A stretch of 29,840 nucleotides of DNA from positions 1 to 29,840 of the IMG/VR virus record IMGVR_UViG_3300050821_005222; one strand, given 5' to 3'. Position numbers and translations under genes: made by a program. Shown here one piece after another: positions 1 to 5,516 of the stretch (positions within the stretch are counted from its first letter, which is position 1; each line of letters begins with the position of its first letter). The notes beneath the pieces were generated by a model. That model did not search any database and had not been told where the DNA came from. It saw only the letters and a list, made by a program, of their open reading frames with translations. The DNA comes from a virus.

Positions 1-47
1 AGGGCGTCGGTTGTGCGGGCGTCGATTACTTCGGCTTCAGGGCTCAC
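1..47 (-). CDS. Partial CDS running off the left edge
   Basis: A GTG start (complement of 45-47) overlaps the TGA stop of the 44-310 gene in a GTGA tetramer. The frame stays open for 15 codons to the window edge. Only the N-terminus is visible (begins MSPEAEVIDARTTDA), so no function can be assigned. The call rests on the coupled-start pattern shared by the rest of this leftward gene train. Confidence 0.45.
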   Translation of the reverse strand, partial: MSPEAEVIDARTTDA

Positions 48-310
48 GCTCCACTTCCTTTCGAGATGTAGCCGGCGGGCTTGCTGTCCACGAAGCCGAC
101 AGGATGATCGGCCAAGATTTTGTCGAGCTGGTCGCGGAGGGACCTCGCGTGATCGAGTGAGATGGTCAAAGATACCTGAGCTGGCCAAATGCCAAGGTCG
201 ATGTAAACATTGTCATCGTCATGACACTTGGCGTTGATTGGTGCGCCGTCACAAAGTTGCAAGTGGCTGATGCAATGATTGCCCGATCCCAAAGGTTGTT
301 TCGCGGACAT
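44..310 (-). CDS. Hypothetical protein, 88 aa
   Basis: The ORF starts at ATG 310 behind a GGAGG ribosome-binding site. The protein has three scattered cysteines in its first third (C13, C20, C29), a hydrophobic beta-like centre (YIDLGIWPAQVSLTISL) and a helical stretch (ARSLRDQLDKIL). I do not recognise a family. It is the most downstream complete gene of the minus-strand operon and is coupled to the gene leaving the window on the left. Confidence 0.6.
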   Translation of the reverse strand: MSAKQPLGSGNHCISHLQLCDGAPINAKCHDDDNVYIDLGIWPAQVSLTISLDHARSLRDQLDKILADHPVGFVDSKPAGYISKGSGA

Positions 311-447
311 GTGGCCTCCAAGTTTGAGTAAAATGCAACCCGCGCTGGCCCACTCGAAGGGCCGGTCATGGCTTCAGTGCCGGAGCCGCAAACCTGCAGC
401 GCGGTAAAGTCCTGCGATTTACTCCTCTTCGAAAGGAAATTTCAAAG

Positions 448-470
448 TGGCCGGTTTCACGTACCGGCCA
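448..470. terminator. Perfect 8-bp hairpin, possible terminator
   Basis: TGGCCGGT (448-455) and ACCGGCCA (463-470) form a perfect stem around a 7-nt loop. It sits in the 186-bp gap between the minus-strand genes ending at 497 and starting at 310. Read on the minus strand it is followed by a moderately T-rich stretch. It could terminate or attenuate leftward transcription. No gene was found in the rest of this gap. Confidence 0.45.
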
Positions 471-496
471 TGAGAGGCAGGCAGGTTCTCCGGCCT

Positions 497-688
497 CTAA
501 CGATCCAGCCCTGGAATGGGAGCCAGGGCCGAATTTGCTTCTGGCTTTGGCACAGGTAGCCACGTTTGCCGTGCGTCCCATCGCGCGAACCATACGCCTA
601 CAAGAGCCGCTTTCCGCGGTTCGAGTCGTTCTGCTGCCCTCAAGAGGCGGAGAAGAAGCGAACTGTATTTGTCTTGGGTTCGGCTCAT
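497..688 (-). CDS. Hypothetical basic protein, 63 aa
   Basis: The ATG at 688 is preceded by a strong GAGGAGG ribosome-binding site four bases upstream, which decides this start. The product is small and basic, with a helical N-terminal half (residues 5-25, rich in Leu, Arg and Ala). It lies just downstream of the 698-1084 gene in the same operon. No family is recognised. A longer minus-strand frame (366-701) overlaps it, but its start would lie on top of this ribosome-binding site, so the 63-aa frame is preferred. Confidence 0.55.
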   Translation of the reverse strand: MSRTQDKYSSLLLRLLRAAERLEPRKAALVGVWFARWDARQTWLPVPKPEANSALAPIPGLDR

Positions 689-697
689 GAAACCTCC

Positions 698-1084
698 TCA
701 AAAGGGAATGTGCGGTCCTATCGGCTCCTCGGTTTCCGGTGGCATCTCTGCCAGCTCGGCAAATAGCTTTTTTGTGTTGGCCTCACCCTGGGCGTGATAG
801 CCGTACTCGGCCCAAGCTGTCGGGTCTTCCTGGTAATCATCCCAGCAGTCGAGGCACAGGCCGCGCGTGCGGTGCTTGCAGGCTGGCTCCACTTTCTGCC
901 GCTCGGCCAGCTCCTCAAGCCAGTCCTCAATGGTTTTCTGAATCTGTTGGGCGAGGCCCATTACCTCGGTGTTGTCGTGTAGGGCCTGATATGCCGCTTG
1001 AGTCCCCTGTGTTCGCGCGGCCTCGAATGCCCAATCATGCAGGAAAGTCTTGGCCAGGTCGTAGCTCTTTTGGTCAACGCTCAT
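698..1084 (-). CDS. Small phage protein with CxxC knuckle, 128 aa
   Basis: The start at ATG 1084 overlaps the upstream gene's TGA (ATGA). The frame is open further upstream, but that part belongs to the neighbouring gene. The N-terminal 60 residues are predicted helical (MSVDQKSYDLAKTFLHDW, then AQQIQKTIEDWLEEL). A Cys/His cluster follows, C-K-H-x5-C-x2-C around residues 69-79, which probably binds zinc. The C-terminus is acidic and proline-rich. This resembles the small accessory proteins common in phage early regions. The function is unknown. Confidence 0.7.
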   Translation of the reverse strand: MSVDQKSYDLAKTFLHDWAFEAARTQGTQAAYQALHDNTEVMGLAQQIQKTIEDWLEELAERQKVEPACKHRTRGLCLDCWDDYQEDPTAWAEYGYHAQGEANTKKLFAELAEMPPETEEPIGPHIPF

Positions 1085-1290
1085 TGGCGGCCTCCGCTCG
1101 ACTTGCCCTTGAGAAGTTCTTTCAGTTCGGCGCTGCCCCTGGGGTTTGTAATCAGGTCCAGTGCCTCGTCCTGATGTTTCTTGCAAAGAAAATCCCCCGG
1201 CATGTCTCGGCAATCGTTGCAGCCGTCTTTCATCTCCTGGATGAGCACGCTTATAGCACGGTCCAACCTGTCTTCAAATTCCGGCGTCAT
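1081..1290 (-). CDS. Small Cys-containing protein, 69 aa
   Basis: ATG 1290 overlaps the stop of the upstream gene (ATGA), and the gene's own stop overlaps the next start in the same way, so it is translationally coupled on both sides. The protein is helical and acidic at the N-terminus. It carries C-x2-C (GCNDC, residues 24-27), then a third Cys and a His (LCKKH, residues 36-39), a plausible one-zinc site. The C-terminus is Lys/Gly/Ser-rich. No known family is recognised. Confidence 0.7.
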   Translation of the reverse strand: MTPEFEDRLDRAISVLIQEMKDGCNDCRDMPGDFLCKKHQDEALDLITNPRGSAELKELLKGKSSGGRQ

Positions 1291-1466
1291 GGATAGCTCC
1301 TCTCGTCAATAATCGGGTCCGGGTCGTCGTAAGCCTCGGCCGCGCGCTGCTCCCGCTCGTCCTCGGCTCGCTGGCACGAGGGGCAGATTGTGGCACCTCG
1401 GCGATAGTCTGAGCCGCTTCGGAAGTCCTGGAAGTCTCTGCCACATTGCCGGCAAACTGCGATCAT
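1287..1466 (-). CDS. Zinc-ribbon mini-protein, 59 aa
   Basis: Two CxxC knuckles, CRQC near residue 5 and CPSC near residue 29, form a classic zinc ribbon. An acidic, charged tail follows (AEDEREQRAAEAYDDPDP). ATG 1466 overlaps the upstream stop as TGATG, which is preferred over the TTG one codon earlier. Zinc ribbons of this size occur in phage accessory regions as nucleic-acid or protein-binding modules. The partner here is unknown. Confidence 0.7.
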   Translation of the reverse strand: MIAVCRQCGRDFQDFRSGSDYRRGATICPSCQRAEDEREQRAAEAYDDPDPIIDERSYP

Positions 1467-1705
1467 CAATGCACCCTTTCTTGAATGGGTGGCTCTCCGT
1501 TGTCATTCGCCAGCCGGAATTTGCCACGATTCTTCTTGCGGCAGTCGGGACACCACGCTTGTAGTTCCCGCCAGCGTTCGCCGCCTGCCCCCTGCCTTGG
1601 AATCCATACCGTCCGGCATCGCGGCTTAAGCGTGTCGCAACCGTCGCATACAGCGTTGTAGGTTTTGGAGACCACTGGCTTCGGCCTCGATGTGCAACGC
1701 CTCAC
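1466..1705 (-). CDS. Zinc-binding protein, about 79 aa (GTG start)
   Basis: The frame contains C-x2-C (CDGC) and C-x2-C (CPDC) separated by about 28 residues, followed by a basic stretch (RKKNRGKFRLAND), as in zinc-ribbon nucleic-acid-binding proteins. The start is uncertain. GTG 1705 overlaps the stop of the 31-aa ORF upstream (GTGA) and gives 79 aa. GTG 1675, ten codons downstream with a GAGG nine bases upstream, gives 69 aa. It is coupled to the next gene by TGATG. Confidence 0.6.
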   Translation of the reverse strand: MRRCTSRPKPVVSKTYNAVCDGCDTLKPRCRTVWIPRQGAGGERWRELQAWCPDCRKKNRGKFRLANDNGEPPIQERVH

Positions 1706-1797
1706 ACCACGGAGCGCCTTGGTCGGCAAAAGGGATTACGCCGCCGTGGGTGAGGAGTTGCCTGTATGTCGTGCTGGGAAACCGACCAAGGTTTCAT
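1702..1797 (-). CDS. Tiny ORF, 31 aa, possible leader peptide
   Basis: ATG 1797 is preceded by GAGG and lies just 11 bases after the -10 element of the promoter at 1808-1837. Its stop overlaps the GTG of the next gene (GTGA). The composition is Pro/Arg-rich and unremarkable. It could be a leader peptide coupling the promoter to the zinc-protein genes, or chance. The very short distance to the predicted transcription start would make the mRNA nearly leaderless. Confidence 0.3.
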   Translation of the reverse strand: MKPWSVSQHDIQATPHPRRRNPFCRPRRSVV

Positions 1798-1807
1798 TCG
1801 GCCTCGA

Positions 1808-1837
1808 AGTATAGATCACACTCGGGGCCATTGTCAA
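1808..1837 (-). promoter_or_regulatory. Sigma70-like promoter (minus strand)
   Basis: On the minus strand a perfect -35 TTGACA (1832-1837) is separated by 18 bases from TATACT (1808-1813), one base off the -10 consensus. It lies in the gap between the 135-aa gene (1881-2288) and the coupled train 1797-698, and points into that train. It is the best consensus promoter I see in the window. Confidence 0.7.
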
Positions 1838-1880
1838 ACGGAATTTCAAAAAGGGGCTTCCTTGCCCCGGCAACCAGGGG

Positions 1881-2288
1881 TTACTCGATCTCCGGGGCAA
1901 TGATGCCGTAGCCGCCCCAGTCCTGATGCAGCGCCCGCAAGGCCTCGCCCAGGGGTAGTTTGTTGTGCTCGCGTTGGTCGCGGAGCCACTCATCGTCGAT
2001 CTTTAGCGCGTAGCCGCGCGGGTCTTTGTTCACGAATACCGGCACGCTAGCCGAGCGCCAGAAGAGTAGCTCATCGAGCCGGTTAAGAACTCGCTGCTCC
2101 CTGATCTCGATTTCCTCCTCCGTCATCTCCGGGCCGTTGCACATTTGCAAGCCGATGGCGTGTGCTTGGGTTTCCAGGCGCCGCAGCTTCTTGCACAGGC
2201 TCACCGGGTCTTTGTCGGTGGCCTCTGGGAAGATCGCCAGTAGGCAGCGGCCATGACTGGTGATGCAGGCTCGTTGTCGATCGGTCAT
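1881..2288 (-). CDS. Hypothetical protein, 135 aa
   Basis: The start is ATG 2288, with a G-rich AGGGGG upstream. The protein is mostly helical with charged segments (TEEEIEIREQRVLNRLDELLFW) and a C-terminal half containing KDPRGYALKIDDEWLRDQ. No signal peptide or membrane segment is seen. I do not recognise the family. It stands alone between two small gaps, downstream of the 2389-2935 gene group and upstream of the strong leftward promoter. Confidence 0.65.
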   Translation of the reverse strand: MTDRQRACITSHGRCLLAIFPEATDKDPVSLCKKLRRLETQAHAIGLQMCNGPEMTEEEIEIREQRVLNRLDELLFWRSASVPVFVNKDPRGYALKIDDEWLRDQREHNKLPLGEALRALHQDWGGYGIIAPEIE

Positions 2289-2342
2289 TGAATCAGCCCC
2301 CTGATGCCTCAGTTATCGCGGAGCAATGCGCTTGCTCCCAGC

Positions 2343-2371
2343 GGCCCCGATACTTTGCCGCCCTCGGGGCC
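2343..2371. terminator. Perfect 8-bp inverted repeat
   Basis: GGCCCCGA (2343-2350) and TCGGGGCC (2364-2371) pair around a 13-nt loop in the roughly 100-bp gap between the minus-strand genes 2389-2589 and 1881-2288. No T-tract follows, so it may be a transcript-end stabiliser rather than a full intrinsic terminator. Confidence 0.35.
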
Positions 2372-2388
2372 ACGGGCGCGGGGGTTAC

Positions 2389-2589
2389 TCACCGGCAGTC
2401 AAACCCAGCGTCAAACGCGCCGGCAGACGTGTCACTAGACGGCTGTTGAGAATCCTGCAATAGCTTTTGAGCCGCCTCTTGCATCCACGGGGGAGCGTCG
2501 CCATGCGTTGCCAGGGAGTAAAGCGATTCGGCTACGATGGTCAATGCGCCATGGTCGAGCATGTTCAGTTTTTGTCGCAAGCTTCTCAC
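2389..2589 (-). CDS. Hypothetical protein, 66 aa (GTG start)
   Basis: GTG 2589 overlaps the TGA of the upstream gene (GTGA), which fixes the start. The first 45 residues look helical (KLNMLDHGALTIVAESLYSLATHG, then MQEAAQKLLQDS). The last 20 are Ser/Asp/Ala-rich and probably disordered. No family is recognised. Confidence 0.6.
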   Translation of the reverse strand: MRSLRQKLNMLDHGALTIVAESLYSLATHGDAPPWMQEAAQKLLQDSQQPSSDTSAGAFDAGFDCR

Positions 2590-2768
2590 TGGAATAGCTC
2601 CCCCTGCTCCGGGTTCGGCTTCTCACGCCGTTTGCCCTTGTCCAAGCCGCCCTCAAACAGCGGCCTCTGCTGTAGCACGCACTCCGAGAACACCCCCGGA
2701 ATGAACGATGGTTGTTCCGTCAGGGCCGGCTCGGCGGTCGGCTCCTGGGCGTCGAAGGTTACTCGCAT
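2586..2768 (-). CDS. Hypothetical protein, 60 aa
   Basis: ATG 2768 has GGAGG seven bases upstream and overlaps the end of the upstream zinc-ribbon gene by ten bases. The sequence is rich in Pro, Glu and Lys with little hydrophobic core (ends KRREKPNPEQGELFQ). A short disordered protein or a chance frame held in by coupling are both possible, but overlaps at both ends favour a gene. Confidence 0.55.
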   Translation of the reverse strand: MRVTFDAQEPTAEPALTEQPSFIPGVFSECVLQQRPLFEGGLDKGKRREKPNPEQGELFQ

Positions 2769-2935
2769 GATTCCGCCTCCAACGCTCGCTGGTCTACCTC
2801 GTTCCAGCCGTCGTCATCGACCGGCGCGGCCAGGTCGATGTCTACGCCACCACACTTTGGGCAACCGTTCATGCTCGCCCGCTCGGCTGCGGCCACTGAG
2901 CGGAACCGCCTTCCGCACTCCTGACACTGCCACAT
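2759..2935 (-). CDS. Zinc-ribbon mini-protein, 58 aa
   Basis: Translation from ATG 2935 gives MWQCQECGRRFRS at the start and CPKCGG about 20 residues later. The pattern C-x2-C, about 21 residues, then C-x2-C is typical of a one-zinc ribbon. An acidic C-terminal half follows (DLAAPVDDDGWNEVDQ). The start overlaps the upstream stop (TGATG). It is one of several zinc-knuckle proteins in this operon. Confidence 0.7.
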   Translation of the reverse strand: MWQCQECGRRFRSVAAAERASMNGCPKCGGVDIDLAAPVDDDGWNEVDQRALEAESCE

Positions 2936-3144
2936 CACGCACCGCCTTTCAGCTCAAGCTGTGCGCGGCTGTCGCCACGAGCGGCCAGCCACTCCAGGCA
3001 CTCACGCTTACTGCCAGCATGCAACACCTGCCCATTCACGTCCCGGACTTCGGCGCTGTTGCCAACCCACACAACATCACGCCCCGCCATGCACCTAACC
3101 GAGTGCATCACCGGGCCAGTCTCCTCACCAATTCGAGTCGCCAT
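2935..3144 (-). CDS. Hypothetical protein, 69 aa
   Basis: The start is ATG 3144, with AGGGGGTTGAG just upstream. The middle looks like a small beta-sheet unit (DVVWVGNSAEVRDVNGQVLHAGS) followed by a helix (KRECLEWLAARG), a layout seen in small phage accessory proteins. No catalytic motif is seen. It is coupled to the next gene by TGATG. Confidence 0.6.
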   Translation of the reverse strand: MATRIGEETGPVMHSVRCMAGRDVVWVGNSAEVRDVNGQVLHAGSKRECLEWLAARGDSRAQLELKGGA

Positions 3145-3213
3145 AACTCAACCCCCTAATGCCTCGATGCCTGCCCAGGCCAACGCAGCCCAGGCAGGCA
3201 CTCGGCCCCTGTG

Positions 3214-3501
3214 CTACTCAAACACCACACCCGCCACCGGCACCTCGGACACATACTCCTCACCAGCCCACACGCTGATGATCGGCTCCTCGCCGGTCGT
3301 GTCAACGCACAGATGCACCACTCCCTGTTGCACGGCATCCCGCAGCATCTCAGCGAACCGTGCTATCTCATCCCCACGCATCACCACTGTCGCACTGCTC
3401 ACCTCTGCCGTGGTCAACGCCGGGAACGGATGCTGCTGAGCGTCCAGCCGGCACGCCTCGCACTCAAGGTCCAACTCGCCGCCGCATGTGTGCTTCCCCA
3501 T
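3214..3501 (-). CDS. Hypothetical protein with N-terminal Cys cluster, 95 aa
   Basis: ATG 3501, with GGGGG upstream, is preferred over the TTG two codons before. The N-terminus has C6 and a C-x2-C (CEAC, about residues 15-18), a likely zinc site. An alpha/beta body follows (EIARFAEMLRDAVQQGVVHLCVDT and PIISVWAGEEYVSEVPVAGVVFE). No known family is recognised. Another minus frame (3414-3665) overlaps its 5' end and is less convincing. I see no supported gene in the 190-bp gap up to 3695. Confidence 0.6.
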   Translation of the reverse strand: MGKHTCGGELDLECEACRLDAQQHPFPALTTAEVSSATVVMRGDEIARFAEMLRDAVQQGVVHLCVDTTGEEPIISVWAGEEYVSEVPVAGVVFE

Positions 3502-3694
3502 ATCCAACCCCCTTGCTCTCCAACGCCTTGCGTCGTCAGCGAACCGCTCGCCAATCGACCGGCGAAGTCTAGCAGCGCCGCGGCGGCCGAGTCAAATCGC
3601 TTACAGTTTAAACCGCGGGGGCGCGCGATCTCGGGACGCCTGGTGCAGGAATCTTGCCACACCACCCCGGCTGCTGGGGCGAGGGTGGGGGCGG

Positions 3695-3985
3695 TTAAGC
3701 TCCGCTCGCGGGGGTCCTATTAGTGGCTTCCCGCAGGGCCTTACAGACTGCACAATGCTTGATTGGGCCGAGCCTTACGCATCGCGGGCATTTGATAACA
3801 GGGGTGGATGAGGGTTGGGGTGGTAAGATGGTTTCAGGGGCCGGAGTTGGCGAGGTCCGAATCTTCCGGGGCCGGTTCCAGTAGGGAGAATTGCATCCTG
3901 GGCAATGGGCGGGCTTGATGGGCCGGCGAGGAATCCAGGCGTGGCCACACCGGAGACAGGATAGGGACTGGATTTCTATAGCCAT
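3695..3985 (-). CDS. Double zinc-ribbon protein, 96 aa
   Basis: The N-terminal ribbon is C-L-R-C-G-H-A-W, then 14 residues, then C-P-G-C with the tail SPYWNRPRK. This is a pattern known from small DNA-associated prokaryotic zinc ribbons. A Pro-rich linker follows, then a second cysteine set CPRC and CAVC in the C-terminal third. ATG 3985 is the first gene of the leftward train and diverges from the gene at 4009. A regulator at the divergence point is plausible but is inference. Confidence 0.7.
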   Translation of the reverse strand: MAIEIQSLSCLRCGHAWIPRRPIKPAHCPGCNSPYWNRPRKIRTSPTPAPETILPPQPSSTPVIKCPRCVRLGPIKHCAVCKALREATNRTPASGA

Positions 3986-4008
3986 GCCTATATAGTTAGC
4001 GGTGCGTT
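3986..4008. promoter_or_regulatory. Divergent start region with CTATATAG palindrome
   Basis: Only 23 bp separate the divergent starts at 3985 (minus) and 4009 (plus). The gap holds the 8-bp palindrome CTATATAG (3988-3995), which presents a TATATA -10-like box on both strands. No convincing -35 is seen on either side. Neither gene has a good ribosome-binding site, so leaderless transcripts or promoters inside the flanking genes are possible. Confidence 0.4.
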
Positions 4009-4317
4009 ATGACGTGGCAAGATGAGCCGATGCCGCCGAACATTTTGGTTGATTTGCGGTGCGTGGCAAATGGGGAATGCGACGGCACGGAGTCGCAGAC
4101 CTGGGCGAAGAACTTGTTGAAGACGGACCCGCGGGAGTTTCACGCACAGTTGATCGGGCTGGAGAAGCAGCACCAGGCGGTGTTGGCGAAGTGGATGCAG
4201 TCGCAGCCGGTGGAGCCGAAGGAGAAGCCGGAGGAGCCGGCTGCGCGGGACGCGGGACGGGAGCGGTGTGATCTGGCGATACAGAGGCTGCTGGATGAGG
4301 CGAAGGAGGGGCTGTGA
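4009..4317 (+). CDS. Hypothetical helical protein, 102 aa
   Basis: This is the first plus-strand gene after the divergence point. The central part is helical (LLKTDPREFHAQLIGLEKQHQAVLAKWM), followed by a charged Glu/Pro/Lys segment and a helical C-terminus. A small terminase subunit would be expected in this part of the genome and the size fits, but no helix-turn-helix is evident, so I leave it unnamed. Its stop overlaps the next start (TGATG). An internal ATG at 4030 is an alternative start. Confidence 0.6.
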   Translation: MTWQDEPMPPNILVDLRCVANGECDGTESQTWAKNLLKTDPREFHAQLIGLEKQHQAVLAKWMQSQPVEPKEKPEEPAARDAGRERCDLAIQRLLDEAKEGL

Positions 4318-4547
4318 TGGACTACGAAATCACGCGAGGGGGCTTGGTTGTTCCCAAGGAGCCGGAATCAGAGCCGGAGCGATGTGCTCTGGTGCTGACA
4401 GGCCGGCAAGGAATTGTGTTGCCGGAGTTCGCGGACGGCTACCATGGGCAGTTGCGCATTTCCAAAGCCGGCGTCGAGGTCCGGTTGCCGGTGACGGATA
4501 TTCAGTGGCAGAAGCTTTGCCAGATGGGCATAGGGGAGTGGACGTGA
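4317..4547 (+). CDS. Hypothetical protein, 76 aa
   Basis: ATG 4317 overlaps the previous stop (TGATG). GTG 4314 directly before it is also possible. The protein looks beta-rich (GRQGIVLPEFADGYHGQLRISKAGVEVRLPV) with a helical end. No family is recognised. Its own stop overlaps the next GTG (GTGA). Confidence 0.6.
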   Translation: MDYEITRGGLVVPKEPESEPERCALVLTGRQGIVLPEFADGYHGQLRISKAGVEVRLPVTDIQWQKLCQMGIGEWT

Positions 4548-4879
4548 GCGAGGAAAAACTTTTCGGTCGAATACCGATCAAATGGGTGCCGAAATTGGAG
4601 CAGGACGTTGGCGTTCCCGTGTTTGGTCCTGGAATTCTGGAGAAGCCGGAGCCGATGACAGACGAGCGGCTGCAGCAAATCCGCAATGGGCGTTATAGTC
4701 CTCCTGGCATAAGCCGCATTGCCGTTGACGAATTGTTGGCTGAAGTGGATCGGCTCCGTGCTGACTTGAAGGAGATCAAGGAACAGATTCTTGTCGGCAA
4801 GCGCGTGGCTGCGACAGATGATACCCGTAAAGCGCTGGAATGGTGCCTCTTGCTAATCGACGCCCGAGGGAGCCGATGA
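4544..4879 (+). CDS. Hypothetical coiled-coil protein, 111 aa (GTG start)
   Basis: GTG 4544 lies in a GTGA overlap with the previous stop, which decides the start. The C-terminal half contains a heptad-rich helix (ISRIAVDELLAEVDRLRADLKEIKEQI), similar in style to the small phage proteins that end in LLAEVxRLRA. The N-terminal part is Pro/Gly-rich. It is coupled to the next gene through ATGA. Confidence 0.65.
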   Translation: MSEEKLFGRIPIKWVPKLEQDVGVPVFGPGILEKPEPMTDERLQQIRNGRYSPPGISRIAVDELLAEVDRLRADLKEIKEQILVGKRVAATDDTRKALEWCLLLIDARGSR

Positions 4880-5331
4880 TGACGACGCTGGACCAGATGG
4901 CGAAGGCGGCTTATGAGGCAAATGGTCCCTATGGGCCTGACGCCAATCATTTTGGTTGGCTCTGGGAGAACTTGCCGGAATTGGATCAGGATAATTGGCG
5001 TAGGGTGGCACAAGCGGCCGTTGAGATCCGCGACGCGCAGTGGCTGGTGGCCCTGGGGAAACTGCAGGATAAGGATTTCTGGCAGACGGGAGCGCCGGAA
5101 GGTTGCGGCATAGACTACTGGATTGAGAAAGTAAAGCCGGATGTTCTCTCTGAGGTAAAGCCGGATGCTGTCACCGACCCCAATATGCCGATCATGCACA
5201 ACTACGAGTACAAGCCGCCGACCTGTTGCTCGGCGGAGCGTGGCCACTTCAAGAGACCGGACGGCAAGGAGTGCTACTGCGGCGCCCTGATCTACAACGG
5301 CAACCAAATCTCCCTGCGAAGGCGGCAGTAA
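4876..5331 (+). CDS. Hypothetical protein, 151 aa
   Basis: ATG 4876 overlaps the previous stop (ATGA). The N-terminal half is helical and aromatic (LDQMAKAAYEANG and NHFGWLWENLPELDQDNWRRVAQAAVEI). The last 35 residues hold four cysteines (two adjacent, then C-Y-C) that might bind metal. The N-terminal pattern recalls small phage proteins of unknown function. The stop and next start overlap as TAATG. Confidence 0.65.
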   Translation: MMTTLDQMAKAAYEANGPYGPDANHFGWLWENLPELDQDNWRRVAQAAVEIRDAQWLVALGKLQDKDFWQTGAPEGCGIDYWIEKVKPDVLSEVKPDAVTDPNMPIMHNYEYKPPTCCSAERGHFKRPDGKECYCGALIYNGNQISLRRRQ

Positions 5332-5516
5332 TGGGTGACCGCATACAAGAACTTGTAGCCGACGATCTTCAGGGGTTGCGTCAAAAAGTCTGGGCCGTTA
5401 TTTGCTCGCTGGACAGAAATCCCAACCGTTCAAAGGTCAGGGAGTTGTTGCTCGACCGAATCATGGAAGAGGTCTACGATCACCTTGAGATTGTAACGAG
5501 ATCCCGTCGATGCTGA
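5331..5516 (+). CDS. Small helical protein, 61 aa, upstream of terminase
   Basis: ATG 5331 overlaps the previous stop (TAATG), and the ORF overlaps the terminase start by seven bases. The protein is almost entirely helical and amphipathic (LVADDLQGLRQKVWAVICSL, then SKVRELLLDRIMEEVYDHLEI). Position and helical nature would allow a small terminase or packaging accessory role, but it is short for that and shows no DNA-binding motif. Confidence 0.65.
   Translation: MGDRIQELVADDLQGLRQKVWAVICSLDRNPNRSKVRELLLDRIMEEVYDHLEIVTRSRRC

Noticed and set aside
366-701. 111-codon minus-strand frame
   Set aside because: Its start would be in the ribosome-binding site of the 497-688 gene and it reads through the 448-470 hairpin. 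The 63-aa frame is favoured.
739-1296. 185-codon open frame on the plus strand
   Set aside because: It lies opposite the coupled minus-strand genes at 698-1290, with no ribosome-binding site and no recognisable domain.
1736-1993. 85-codon minus-strand frame across the promoter region
   Set aside because: It overlaps the end of the 1881-2288 gene and the TTGACA/TATACT promoter, and has Ser/Pro/Arg-biased composition.
2467-3159. 230-codon open frame on the plus strand
   Set aside because: It lies opposite four coupled minus-strand genes with good starts. Its composition (Ser/Arg/Pro/His-rich) fits a shadow of GC-rich DNA.
3414-3665. 83-codon minus-strand frame
   Set aside because: Its middle (CKRFDSAAAALLDFAGRL) looks protein-like, but it overlaps the better-supported 3214-3501 gene by nearly 90 bases and the overlapping part is low quality. 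Left out as unproven.
4009-4317. Small terminase subunit
   Set aside because: Size and position fit, but no DNA-binding helix-turn-helix or other diagnostic feature is visible, so no name was given. The same applies to 5331-5516.
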